NCBI GenBank assembly: GCA_002336675.1
Contig: DDEI01000072.1
Location: forward strand, 1 to 47,081
From: Flavobacteriales bacterium UBA1958
GTDB lineage: Bacteria; Bacteroidota; Bacteroidia; Flavobacteriales_D; Sanyastnellaceae
Length of the DNA: 47,081 nucleotides
Direction of reading: 5' to 3'
Shown here: positions 1 through 7,449 of the stretch, in pieces
Layout of the letters: the number at the start of each line of letters is the position of its first letter
Numbering within the stretch: the stretch's first letter is position 1
Position numbers and translations under genes: made by a program
The notes under the pieces: generated by a model
Told to the model about the DNA's origin: nothing
Database searches by the model: none
The model's input: only the letters and a program-made list of their open reading frames with translations

Positions 1-2
1 TG

Positions 3-941
3 GCCACTGCAGAAAATAACACCTGCAACCAGGCATTAGCTAAAGCTAAAGAATCTTATTTAAAAGCTAAAAAACTTGATATTAAAGGGTTTAAAGAAGA
101 TGAAATAAGTTTTGGATTAAATGCCGTAGCAACGCTGGCGTACAACAGCGGACTGCAGGCATATAACAATAAGTCCTATGATGAGGCATCTGAAAACTTT
201 GAATTATCAGCCACTACTTTAGCCGATGCAGGTAAAAAGGATTCTTTATTTATGTACTCCCTATTTAATGCAGCATTGAGTTATGAAAGTGCTGAGAATT
301 TAGATAAAGCCCTAGAGATGTATGAAGGTTGCGCAGAAACTGGTTATGAAGCCAAGCAATGCTATTACAGAATAATAGGAGCGTACCAAAAGGCAGACAG
401 CTTAGAAGCGAGTCTGACGTATATCAAAAAAGGCAAAGAGATGTTTCCTCAGGAGCCAGAATTCCTTATTCAAGAAACGAATTACTACCTAAGAGCAAAA
501 GAATTTGAAAAAGCGGAAGAAAATTTGAAAATGGCTATTGAAAATGATCCAACGAACGCAATGCTTCATTTTGTATTAGGAACTGCCATGGATCAGTTAG
601 GGAATGACACTGGAGCCGTTGAAGCCTATAAACAAGCAATCCTTATTGATACAGGTTATCTGGATGCCTATCATAATTTAGGAGCCAGTTATGTGAACAG
701 TTCAGTTTTTCTTAAGGAAAAGATAAATGAGTTAGACTTCAGAAGTGATAAAGCGGAGATTGAAAGTCTAGAAAAAGAGTCTGAAGAAGCATTAGCTGCA
801 GCTCTTCCTTTCCTAGAGAAAGCTTTAGAGTTGGAACCAGGGAATGTTCAAGTGATGAACTCACTTAAAAGTATCTACTTCGCCTTCGAAAGAATGGACG
901 ATTACAATGCAATGAAGACAAGAATTGATAGTTTGAAATAA
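3..941 (+). CDS. TPR-repeat protein, 5'-truncated by the window edge
   Basis: The reading frame is open from base 3 to the stop at 939-941 (312 codons), so this is the C-terminal part of a longer protein; the first in-frame ATG at 252 lies mid-domain and is not the real start. The sequence is a run of helical pairs with tetratricopeptide signatures, for example the stretches around 'GLQAYNNKSYDEA', 'FEKAEENLKMAIENDP' and 'AVEAYKQAILIDTGY'. TPR proteins are protein-protein interaction scaffolds; in Bacteroidota many are periplasmic or outer-membrane associated. No signal peptide can be judged because the N-terminus is missing. A strong terminator follows 24 bases after the stop, so it ends its transcription unit. 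Specific role unknown. Confidence 0.85.
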   Translation, partial: ATAENNTCNQALAKAKESYLKAKKLDIKGFKEDEISFGLNAVATLAYNSGLQAYNNKSYDEASENFELSATTLADAGKKDSLFMYSLFNAALSYESAENLDKALEMYEGCAETGYEAKQCYYRIIGAYQKADSLEASLTYIKKGKEMFPQEPEFLIQETNYYLRAKEFEKAEENLKMAIENDPTNAMLHFVLGTAMDQLGNDTGAVEAYKQAILIDTGYLDAYHNLGASYVNSSVFLKEKINELDFRSDKAEIESLEKESEEALAAALPFLEKALELEPGNVQVMNSLKSIYFAFERMDDYNAMKTRIDSLK

Positions 942-964
942 GATAATTAAAATATACTTGAGTT

Positions 965-990
965 AAAGCCCCTTCTAAAGGGGCTTTATT
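965..990 (+). terminator. Intrinsic terminator after the TPR gene
   Basis: A perfect 10-bp stem (965-974 paired with 978-987, with a GGGG/CCCC core) closes a 3-base loop and is followed by a short T-rich stretch. It lies just downstream of the TPR stop codon. The stem is symmetric enough that it might act on both strands. Confidence 0.85.
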
Positions 991-1337
991 GTTTTGAAAT
1001 AAAAAAGACTTGTACTGCAAAAGAGAAATTTTAATACTCTTGAGGGCTAATACCTATTAGAAAGGATAATGCGCCGAAGACAACTTTCATGAATTCTCCA
1101 TGGGTTATTTCCATGAAATAAATTATGCTGATACTTTTTCACATTCAAGGGCGCTATAATTAAATTCTTCATAACTGTTTATAGCTGGCTAATAAATTTA
1201 ATGTCAGACGTGAGTACATTGTCTGCTAATGTGCGTTTATGTTTTAAACGATAGACTATAGTTCTAGAAAAATAATCATTGATAATAATCTACAGGAATG
1301 TTAGTTAAAATTGATAATACCTAAGCTGAATAACGAC

Positions 1338-1345
1338 TACTTTTG
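1338..1345 (+). promoter_or_regulatory. -7 box TAnnTTTG upstream of peroxiredoxin
   Basis: TACTTTTG matches the Bacteroidota housekeeping -7 consensus TAnnTTTG and lies 23 bases before the ATG at 1369. A TTG at 1311-1313 is a possible -33 element, but the 24-base spacer is longer than usual, so only the -7 box is a good match. Confidence 0.45.
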
Positions 1346-1368
1346 TTTGAAATAAAAAAAAGAAACTA

Positions 1369-2007
1369 ATGTCAATAGTAGGAAAAAAATTTCCAAGCCT
1401 GGAAGTATCTGCCATGAATGAAATGGGAGATACAATCAAAGTAAACGTTTTTGAAGAAGCTAAGAATAACGGAAAGAAAGTGTTGCTTTTCTGGTATCCA
1501 AAGGATTTTACGTTCGTTTGTCCTACTGAGCTTCATGCTTTTCAAGCGGCTTTGGGTGAGTTCGAGAAAAGAAACACTATGGTAATAGGCGCTTCATGTG
1601 ATACTCCAGAAGTTCATTTCGCGTGGTTAAACACACCGAAAGACCAAGGAGGAATAGAGGGTGTAACGTATACTATTTTAGCTGATACGAATAGAAACCT
1701 ATCTTCTATATTAGAGATTTTAGATATACAAGATGTGCTTTATGATGAGGATTTAGATGCTGAAATTGTAGTTGGAGATAGCGTTACTTACAGAGCTACT
1801 TATTTACTGGATGAAGATGGTGTAGTATTTCATGAGGGGGTAAATCACATGCCAGTTGGGAGAAATGTAAATGAGTTTTTAAGACTTATAGATGCCTTTA
1901 CGCACGTTCAAAAAAATGGAGAAGTATGTCCAGCTAACTGGGAAGAAGGAAAGACGGCTATGTCTGCAGATAGAAAGGGAACAGCAGAGTATCTCTCTAA
2001 GCACTAA
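1369..2007 (+). CDS. Typical 2-Cys peroxiredoxin (AhpC/Prx1 type)
   Basis: A 212-aa cytoplasmic thiol peroxidase that reduces hydrogen peroxide and organic hydroperoxides. The peroxidatic cysteine is C51 in the FTFVCPTE motif, preceded by the FWYPKDF strand; the resolving cysteine is C187 in the C-terminal EVCPANW motif, which makes it a typical 2-Cys enzyme. Length is normal for the family. The ATG start is placed 23 bases after a TAnnTTTG box. It is followed after 15 bp by a thioredoxin gene, the expected electron donor, and then by a small DUF6952-like gene, so the three form an oxidative-stress operon ending at the terminator at 2597. AhpC and plain Prx naming are interchangeable here; no ahpF is nearby. 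Confidence 0.93.
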   Translation: MSIVGKKFPSLEVSAMNEMGDTIKVNVFEEAKNNGKKVLLFWYPKDFTFVCPTELHAFQAALGEFEKRNTMVIGASCDTPEVHFAWLNTPKDQGGIEGVTYTILADTNRNLSSILEILDIQDVLYDEDLDAEIVVGDSVTYRATYLLDEDGVVFHEGVNHMPVGRNVNEFLRLIDAFTHVQKNGEVCPANWEEGKTAMSADRKGTAEYLSKH

Positions 2008-2022
2008 AATAGATTAAAACGC

Positions 2023-2337
2023 ATGTTTACAGAGTTAACAGAAGACACCTTAGAGTCTATAGTAAAATCAAATGATACCGTCCTCGTGCAGTATTCAGCA
2101 GGCTGGTGTGGAAACTGTAGAATTATGAAGCCTAAGTTTAAAAGAATGGCTGCAGAGCATGAAACTGCTGAATTCGTGATGGTAGATGCAGAAAAACTTC
2201 CTGAAAGCAGAAAGATGGCTAATGTGGACAACTTGCCCACCTTCGCAGCGTTCAAAAATGGTAAGTTGGTAAAGCAGATTCAAACTAATAAAGCAGAGGT
2301 CTTAAAAGAATTCGTAGATGAGGTTACCCGTAATTAA
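2023..2337 (+). CDS. Thioredoxin family protein
   Basis: A 104-aa thioredoxin-fold protein with the redox motif WCGNC (W28 to C32), a variant of the classic WCGPC, and the cis-proline motif NLPTF about 45 residues later. There is no signal peptide, so it should act in the cytoplasm. Position directly behind the peroxiredoxin indicates that it recycles that enzyme. The proline-to-asparagine change in the CxxC loop alters redox potential in other thioredoxins; whether it tunes the protein to this peroxiredoxin is inference. The end of the gene overlaps the next gene by 20 bp, implying translational coupling. Confidence 0.9.
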   Translation: MFTELTEDTLESIVKSNDTVLVQYSAGWCGNCRIMKPKFKRMAAEHETAEFVMVDAEKLPESRKMANVDNLPTFAAFKNGKLVKQIQTNKAEVLKEFVDEVTRN

Positions 2338-2575
2338 ACACTTGAATACGTTTATTCAAGAAAATGACCAGGACTATGTGCTAGAGGCCATAGAAACTTT
2401 AGAGTATTTAACCGAGTCATCTGCTATAAAAGATGATGAGTTAGATGTCATAGGAGAGCTGTTGTCTAATATGTATGGTGCTCTGGAAGTAAACACAGCC
2501 ATAAAGGATGGTAAACCAGAGAAGGAAGCCATGAATGAATTCATGCAGCGGGTAATTGGTTCCATTAATAGATAG
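2318..2575 (+). CDS. DUF6952-like small protein of the peroxiredoxin operon
   Basis: An 85-aa acidic, mostly helical protein beginning MRLPVIKHL. I recognise it as the small family that follows thioredoxin/peroxiredoxin genes in many Bacteroidota (DUF6952 as I recall; the number should be checked). The ATG lies inside the thioredoxin gene (20-bp overlap), which argues for coupled expression. There is no cysteine, so it cannot itself be a thiol redox carrier; an accessory or regulatory role in peroxide detoxification is inferred from position only. A terminator follows 21 bases after the stop. Confidence 0.75.
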   Translation: MRLPVIKHLNTFIQENDQDYVLEAIETLEYLTESSAIKDDELDVIGELLSNMYGALEVNTAIKDGKPEKEAMNEFMQRVIGSINR

Positions 2576-2596
2576 GTTCCAACAGAAAACTAGTCG

Positions 2597-2633
2597 AAAA
2601 GCGTATCTGGATTTATCTAGATGCGTTTTTTTT
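2597..2633 (+). terminator. Intrinsic terminator ending the peroxiredoxin operon
   Basis: A 12-bp stem (about 2597-2608 with 2619-2630, including two G-U pairs) is followed by a run of eight T residues. It closes the three-gene redox operon. Confidence 0.8.
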
Positions 2634-2692
2634 GGTTGAAATGAAATTACTATTCGTTTAAAATCCGAAACATTCCAGTTTATGAAACGGCT

Positions 2693-2700
2693 TAAATTTG
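2693..2700 (+). promoter_or_regulatory. -7 box of the carotenoid operon
   Basis: TAAATTTG matches TAnnTTTG exactly and ends 19 bases before the TTG start of the desaturase. No convincing TTG -33 element is seen at the usual distance. It would drive crtD-cruF-methyltransferase. Confidence 0.5.
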
Positions 2701-2719
2701 CCGTAATAATTAAGAGCAA

Positions 2720-4192
2720 TTGTCAAACCAAAAAAACGCCATCATTATAGGTTCTGGAATAGCCGGATTAGCTGCGTCCTTGAGGCTTCGGGCTAAAGGA
2801 TATGAGGTGCAGGTTTTCGAGGCCAATGCTTACCCAGGAGGGAAAATTCACAATCTAGAGTCTGCCGGATATCGTTTTGACACTGGCCCATCTCTATTTA
2901 CTATGCCACATTTTGTGGATGAATTGTTTGAATTGTTTAATGACATTCCTGGGGACTATTTTAGGTACAAAAAGAAGGAGACTATTTGTAATTATTTCTG
3001 GGAAGATGGCACTAGATTTAAAGTAAGTGCAGATAAGCCTACCTTCCTGAAAGAAGCTGTAGAAACTTTTGATGTAGAGGAAATAGCGTTGCAAAATTAC
3101 CTGACCAATAGTCAGGAAAAATACGAGGCTACAGCTCACATATTTCTCGAAAAGTCTCTTCATAAATTAAGGAGTTATTTAAGTATGGCTACTCTTAAAT
3201 CTCTAATCAAGTCAGCTGGTCTTGGAATAAATAAGACTCTGCACCAAGAAAACACCATTCATTTCAAGGACGAAAAACTAGTACAGCTTTTTGATAGATA
3301 CGCTACTTACAATGGCTCTACACCCTACCAAACACCGGGAATAATGAGCATGATTCCACATCTAGAAATGCACTATGGAACTTTTCTGCCAGAGGGAGGA
3401 ATGAAATCTATTAGTCAGAGTCTTTATGATTACGCGGTAATGAAAGGTGTGGAATTTAACTTCAATGAGCCTGTACAAAAAATAAAACACAAGAACGGTA
3501 AGGCACAAGGGGTTATTACAGACAAAGGAGTTTATGAGTCTGACACTATAGTTTCTAATGCCGATGTGTTTACTAGTTATCAAAACCTACTGAAAGATGT
3601 TGTGCAACCTATTAAAATACTGGAACAAGAAAGATCTAGTTCAGCTCTAATTTTTTACTGGGGAGTAAACAGAATTTTTCCAGAGTTGGATTTACACAAC
3701 ATCTTTTTTTCAGAGAGTTATAAAGAGGAGTTTAGGCATTTATTTGAGACGAAAGACTTTATAGACGACCCTACGGTTTATATCAATATTACTTCCAAGT
3801 CAGAAACCTCAGACGCTCCAAAAGGAGGAGAAAACTGGTTTGTGATGATAAATGCTCCTGGGAATTTCGGGCAAGATTGGGATGTTTTGATTGAAAAAGC
3901 TAGAATTGATATACAGCAAAAAATCAATCGAGTACTGGGAATAAATATTGCCACACATATAGAGACCGAAGAAATTCTAGACCCGAGAACAATAGAATCT
4001 AAGACAAGTTCTCATAGAGGTTCATTATACGGGGCGAGCAGCAATTCTAAATTTGCCGCTTTTCTGCGTCATCCAAACTTTACGAGTAAGTTAAAAGGGC
4101 TTTACTTCTGCGGAGGGAGTGTCCACCCAGGAGGAGGTATCCCATTATGCTTACTTTCGGCCAAAATAGTTTCAGACCTCATTAAGGAATAA
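2720..4192 (+). CDS. crtD: Carotenoid desaturase of the CrtI/CrtD family (probable 3',4'-desaturase)
   Basis: A 490-aa FAD enzyme. The N-terminal dinucleotide-binding motif is G11-S-G13-IA-G16, followed by the VFEAN strand end; the C-terminal family motif SVHPGGGIPLCLLSAKI is intact. The start is a TTG placed so that the Rossmann strand begins at residue 7, normal for the family. CrtI (phytoene desaturase) and CrtD (1-hydroxycarotenoid 3,4-desaturase) look alike; CrtD is preferred because no phytoene synthase gene accompanies it and cruF follows after 2 bp, with a CrtA-like gene nearby. That set matches the acyclic half of myxol/saproxanthin synthesis: hydration at C1', desaturation at C3'-C4', oxidation at C2'. 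The protein would be membrane-associated. If crtI is absent elsewhere in the genome, the CrtI reading becomes likelier. Confidence 0.75.
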   Translation: MSNQKNAIIIGSGIAGLAASLRLRAKGYEVQVFEANAYPGGKIHNLESAGYRFDTGPSLFTMPHFVDELFELFNDIPGDYFRYKKKETICNYFWEDGTRFKVSADKPTFLKEAVETFDVEEIALQNYLTNSQEKYEATAHIFLEKSLHKLRSYLSMATLKSLIKSAGLGINKTLHQENTIHFKDEKLVQLFDRYATYNGSTPYQTPGIMSMIPHLEMHYGTFLPEGGMKSISQSLYDYAVMKGVEFNFNEPVQKIKHKNGKAQGVITDKGVYESDTIVSNADVFTSYQNLLKDVVQPIKILEQERSSSALIFYWGVNRIFPELDLHNIFFSESYKEEFRHLFETKDFIDDPTVYINITSKSETSDAPKGGENWFVMINAPGNFGQDWDVLIEKARIDIQQKINRVLGINIATHIETEEILDPRTIESKTSSHRGSLYGASSNSKFAAFLRHPNFTSKLKGLYFCGGSVHPGGGIPLCLLSAKIVSDLIKE

Positions 4193-4194
4193 AT

Positions 4195-4848
4195 ATGTTA
4201 AAGCAGCTATCAGAAAATAAAGGAGTAATGTATTTGGGCATTTTTATGGTATGGCTTTTTAACGTTTCCGGAATTATAGGGGTTAGTTTAGGTTACGCTG
4301 ATTGGTTCCTCCCTAAGACCATAGTAAATCTTTTGGTTGTGCTATTTTTTCTTGTCATCTGCTATCCAATTTTATCAGTAAAGAGCCTTAAAGTAGCTGC
4401 ATTTGTATTCATGACTGGAATGGTCGTAGAATGGATAGGCGTGCATAACAATTGGCTGTTCGGTTCATACTATTACGGAAATAATTTGGGATCAAAGATA
4501 TATGGCGTACCGCTTGTTATAGGTATCAATTGGCTAACGCTTACTTTTATTACATCAGGTATGGTAATGAAAAGACTTGGCAACAAGTGGCTTGAGATAT
4601 CCACATCTAGTGCATTAATGGTGTTTTTAGATTTCTTTATAGAAGTCTCAGCTCCTCCGTTTGATTATTGGATTTGGCCAAACGGAGATGCTCCTTTGAG
4701 AAATTTTATTGCTTGGTTCTGCATTGCTTTTGTACTGCATTATGTGGTTCAAAAAGCAAATATTAAATGGAATTCTGTCTTCGCATGGCAAGTGTATTTT
4801 GCTCAGTTAGTGTTTTTCATGTATTTCTATTTCTTTCCTTTATTCTAA
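4195..4848 (+). CDS. cruF: CruF-type carotenoid 1'-hydratase (integral membrane)
   Basis: A 217-aa protein with about seven hydrophobic helices and the conserved DUF422/CruF core: the VVEWIGVH...FGSYYYG stretch, the GVPLVIGINWL helix and the later PPFDYWIWPNG loop, which carry the polar residues expected at the active site. CruF adds water across the C1'-C2' double bond of the acyclic psi-end of gamma-carotene or related carotenoids. It begins 2 bp after the desaturase stop, so the two are co-translated, and its product is the usual substrate of CrtD. This pairing is what marks the operon as acting on monocyclic carotenoids rather than on beta-carotene derivatives. Confidence 0.82.
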   Translation: MLKQLSENKGVMYLGIFMVWLFNVSGIIGVSLGYADWFLPKTIVNLLVVLFFLVICYPILSVKSLKVAAFVFMTGMVVEWIGVHNNWLFGSYYYGNNLGSKIYGVPLVIGINWLTLTFITSGMVMKRLGNKWLEISTSSALMVFLDFFIEVSAPPFDYWIWPNGDAPLRNFIAWFCIAFVLHYVVQKANIKWNSVFAWQVYFAQLVFFMYFYFFPLF

Positions 4849-4857
4849 ACATTTTAT

Positions 4858-5805
4858 ATGCCGCAACTTTCTCCATCTTTAGCGCTATCTGATTGTTCTG
4901 TTTGTGGGAGTAAGAATATTTCAAGCTTCGAGAATACTACTTCTATGATGCATGATGGGAGCGGAGTATATAATTTTGATCAATGCGGTGACTGTGATCT
5001 AGTATTTTTAAACCCCAGAGTTCCATTGACTGAATTAGGGGATTATTACACCCAATATTATCTTCCTTACAGAGGTTCTGAAGCATGGGGGAAGTATGCG
5101 CACTTTGTAGAAAAAGACCAACGAGATACAGATAAAAAAAGGGCAGAGGTATTGGCCAAACATTGCTCGGCAGATGCTCAGTCTATCCTACTGGATTTGG
5201 GATGTGGTAAACCCACATTTCTCCAGTTGTGCCAAGAAAAGTTCCAATGCAAAGCCCATGGTATAGATTTCTCTGATGAAGGCTGGATTGGCTCAGCTGC
5301 AAGTTATGAGAAGCTAGATCTGTCAGTAGGCGATGTACATTCGATTTCAGGAGATTTACAGCCAGATATTATTTCTATGTGGCACTACCTAGAGCATGAC
5401 TACAACCCTAAAGAAACCCTTGAAAAGCTAGCTAATCAAGCCAAAAAATCTAGCCATTTAGTCATAGAAATCCCTAATTTTAGTTCAAAAAGCAGAAAGA
5501 AATACGGAAAAGATTGGGCAGGTTACCACACTCCTAGGCATACCTATTTATTCTCGCCTAGCAACATCGAGATACTACTGAAAGAAACTGGATGGAAGAT
5601 TACACATCTAGATGAAAACGGAACGCTAGATCCTTACAACTTATACTGGATGAGTGAAATGGAGCGTAAAAACATCAATTGGGAGAAAAATATGGAATCA
5701 GAATTTTGGGGATACGTAAGAGGAATGGTTGAATTTAATATAAAGCGATTTTTTGGAACGAATAGTAGTCATGGAGTTATGACTATTGTAGCGGAGAAAG
5801 GGTGA
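4858..5805 (+). CDS. Class I SAM-dependent methyltransferase with N-terminal zinc-ribbon-like CxxC pair
   Basis: A 315-aa protein with two cysteine pairs at C13/C16 and C43/C46 (probable zinc ribbon), then a Rossmann methyltransferase domain with SAM motif I DLGCG at residues 113-117, the acidic end of beta-2 in AHGIDFS, a motif IV-like MWHYLEHD and a C-terminal HTYLFSPSNIEILL segment. This architecture is common in methyltransferases of sugars and small metabolites. It follows cruF after 9 bp in the same transcription unit. It is not related to the carotenoid methylase CrtF as far as I can see, so a methylated carotenoid or carotenoid glycoside is only a hypothesis from position. Substrate unknown. 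Confidence 0.8.
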   Translation: MPQLSPSLALSDCSVCGSKNISSFENTTSMMHDGSGVYNFDQCGDCDLVFLNPRVPLTELGDYYTQYYLPYRGSEAWGKYAHFVEKDQRDTDKKRAEVLAKHCSADAQSILLDLGCGKPTFLQLCQEKFQCKAHGIDFSDEGWIGSAASYEKLDLSVGDVHSISGDLQPDIISMWHYLEHDYNPKETLEKLANQAKKSSHLVIEIPNFSSKSRKKYGKDWAGYHTPRHTYLFSPSNIEILLKETGWKITHLDENGTLDPYNLYWMSEMERKNINWEKNMESEFWGYVRGMVEFNIKRFFGTNSSHGVMTIVAEKG

Positions 5806-5843
5806 TACGCTTATCAGCAGCAAAAGCTACACATATTTTAATC

Positions 5844-6542
5844 TCAAATCAATTCAATCCCTTCCCAGTCCCCAACTAGTTTATAAGGCTGGAAACGAGC
5901 AAATAATTCCTCGGAGTACCAATCCAATTCACGAGTAAGCTTGATTGCTTGCTTGTGCTCTTTACTGTTGTATGCAAATTTTCTGACATCTTCCATGGAG
6001 TTCCATAGGCTGAAAGTTGCCATTTGTTTGATAGGGATTTCTCCTATTCCTTTGGTATAAATTAACCCTTCAGCGTTTTTAATTGGTCGTTGTGAGGTGG
6101 GCACGTAATTCCAGAATTTCAATAAATTCTTGTTCTTTATGGTGGCTCTAGTAATCACGGCCATTTTATCATTGAACTCATCCAGTTCAGAAGAAACTTC
6201 GAATGGTTCAGTTCCACTCCATTTTCCATGCGACTTTCTGCTGCGCATAAAAAGTGTGGCTTGCTGAGAAGTGTGGTTTTTATAATTCTGAATCAGTGGC
6301 GAACTATCAAGAAATTTTAACGCTTGCTTTTCATTTTCCCAAACCTGCAGTAAACAGTACATTCCCCAGTCTGGAATTGGACTAAACCCTAGTCCTTTTC
6401 CGCTGCCCATTAGCTTGTAAAAGCTCAAGCCTTCTATGCCTTCTAATTGTTTATGAGCAAACTGCATCATACCAAAAGCCCAGATTTTATTTCTAAATCC
6501 TTGGTAGTTACATAAGGTAAGCGTGGTAATTTGACTTGACAT
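5844..6542 (-). CDS. crtA: CrtA-like carotenoid oxygenase (spheroidene monooxygenase family, probable 2'-hydroxylase)
   Basis: A 232-aa protein with the spheroidene-monooxygenase (CrtA) pattern: N-terminal ITTLTLCNYQGF, central LMGSGKGLGFSPIPDWG, then MAVITRATI, IYTKGIGEIP and KQMATFSLW. Purple bacterial CrtA introduces a 2-keto group into acyclic carotenoids; in the flavobacterial strain P99-3 a crtA-related gene was reported to encode the 2'-hydroxylase of myxol synthesis, and that is the best reading here given crtD and cruF on the opposite strand. It is the last gene of a minus-strand run (DUF2256, photolyase, DUF3050, crtA; 86-bp gap before it) and converges on the carotenoid operon. The exact product, hydroxy or keto, cannot be read from sequence. 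Confidence 0.8.
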   Translation of the reverse strand: MSSQITTLTLCNYQGFRNKIWAFGMMQFAHKQLEGIEGLSFYKLMGSGKGLGFSPIPDWGMYCLLQVWENEKQALKFLDSSPLIQNYKNHTSQQATLFMRSRKSHGKWSGTEPFEVSSELDEFNDKMAVITRATIKNKNLLKFWNYVPTSQRPIKNAEGLIYTKGIGEIPIKQMATFSLWNSMEDVRKFAYNSKEHKQAIKLTRELDWYSEELFARFQPYKLVGDWEGIELI

Positions 6543-6628
6543 ACCGCTAAATTAGTGAGCGAGGAGCAAAGAATCGTCTCTTCTTTGAAAAAGTGATTCA
6601 GGCGAAATACTTCTTGTTCTTGACTGTT

Positions 6629-7411
6629 TTATACATTTACTAGCTTGGAAGCCATAATCTCTTCACATACAGCATCCCAAAGCTTTATTCTGGCCTGTAA
6701 AGATTCCTTAGCCACCACGATTACATCTTTCCATTTCTGTTCATCAGAACCGCATAGCTCATCTATCATTTTTAATGAAAGTGGCCCGTGTTCGTCTCCG
6801 TCTAACTCTATGTGTCTTTCTAAGTAATAATTAAACTTGGTAAACTGGCTGTTTTCAGGGTCTGCTTGTTTTAGAATTTCTACAAACATGTCTGGAATAA
6901 TGTCTTCTCTACCAAAAGTAAATGCAGCTGCCACGATGTGGGGTTTTCCCGTTTCGATCACCTCAAAAGTATACCGCGTAAAGTCTAGAACAGCATCTAT
7001 ATCCGAGATACTAGCAAGAGCACTGTGAATTTCCGTTCCTGAGTTGATTTCAGAAACAAAGAGATCTATTTTAGAAGTGTCTGAACCTATTTCATGCATG
7101 GCATCTAGGTACATTTCGAAATGGCTTTTAGGCTCGCCTATCTCATTGATATCCGTTTCTTCTCCATGGACTATTTCGTTTATAAATCGAGCTGTCACTG
7201 AATTACTCACAGGCATCCAGGGCACGGTGGTACAGGTTAAATCACTTTGCAACGCTTTTAACAAAGACATGAAATCCCAAACAGCAAAAACATGACCAGA
7301 CATGAATGTTTTCACATCTTCTATTCCATTTAGATGAGTGTATATTTTATGGTTCTGCAGCGATGTTCTTAGCGGCTTTAGCTCTGAAGTAATTTTTTCT
7401 ATCTTCGTCAT
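6629..7411 (-). CDS. DUF3050 family protein, heme-oxygenase-like fold, candidate diiron enzyme
   Basis: A 260-aa all-helical protein of the DUF3050 family, recognised from the conserved FMSGHVFAVWDFMSLLK helix near the N-terminus, followed by VPWMPVSN and NEIVHGEE. DUF3050 belongs, to my knowledge, to the heme-oxygenase-like fold. Residues that could ligate iron are E79/H82 or H97 early, then E169 in FGREDIIP, H200, D204 and H208 in the RHIELDGDEHGP segment. The E-(31)-H-x3-D-x3-H arrangement resembles the metal site of heme-oxygenase-like diiron oxidases. No catalytic role is established. It lies 38 bp downstream of the photolyase and upstream of crtA, so an oxidation linked to carotenoid or photoprotection chemistry is plausible but inferred. 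Confidence 0.75.
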   Translation of the reverse strand: MTKIEKITSELKPLRTSLQNHKIYTHLNGIEDVKTFMSGHVFAVWDFMSLLKALQSDLTCTTVPWMPVSNSVTARFINEIVHGEETDINEIGEPKSHFEMYLDAMHEIGSDTSKIDLFVSEINSGTEIHSALASISDIDAVLDFTRYTFEVIETGKPHIVAAAFTFGREDIIPDMFVEILKQADPENSQFTKFNYYLERHIELDGDEHGPLSLKMIDELCGSDEQKWKDVIVVAKESLQARIKLWDAVCEEIMASKLVNV

Positions 7412-7449
7412 TCAGGGATTAAATTTAAGGCTTTAGTTGAATGTATTAG

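Larger units (their letters stand above)
942..1368. other. 427-bp intergenic region before the peroxiredoxin gene
   Basis: Besides the terminator at 965-990, no frame shows a credible gene: stops are dense in all frames I read. A small perfect inverted repeat (CGTTTA at 1234-1239, TAAACG at 1245-1250, 5-base spacer) sits about 90 bp upstream of the peroxiredoxin promoter box and could be an operator; this is inference. No tRNA-like or riboswitch-like structure was recognised. Confidence 0.4.
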
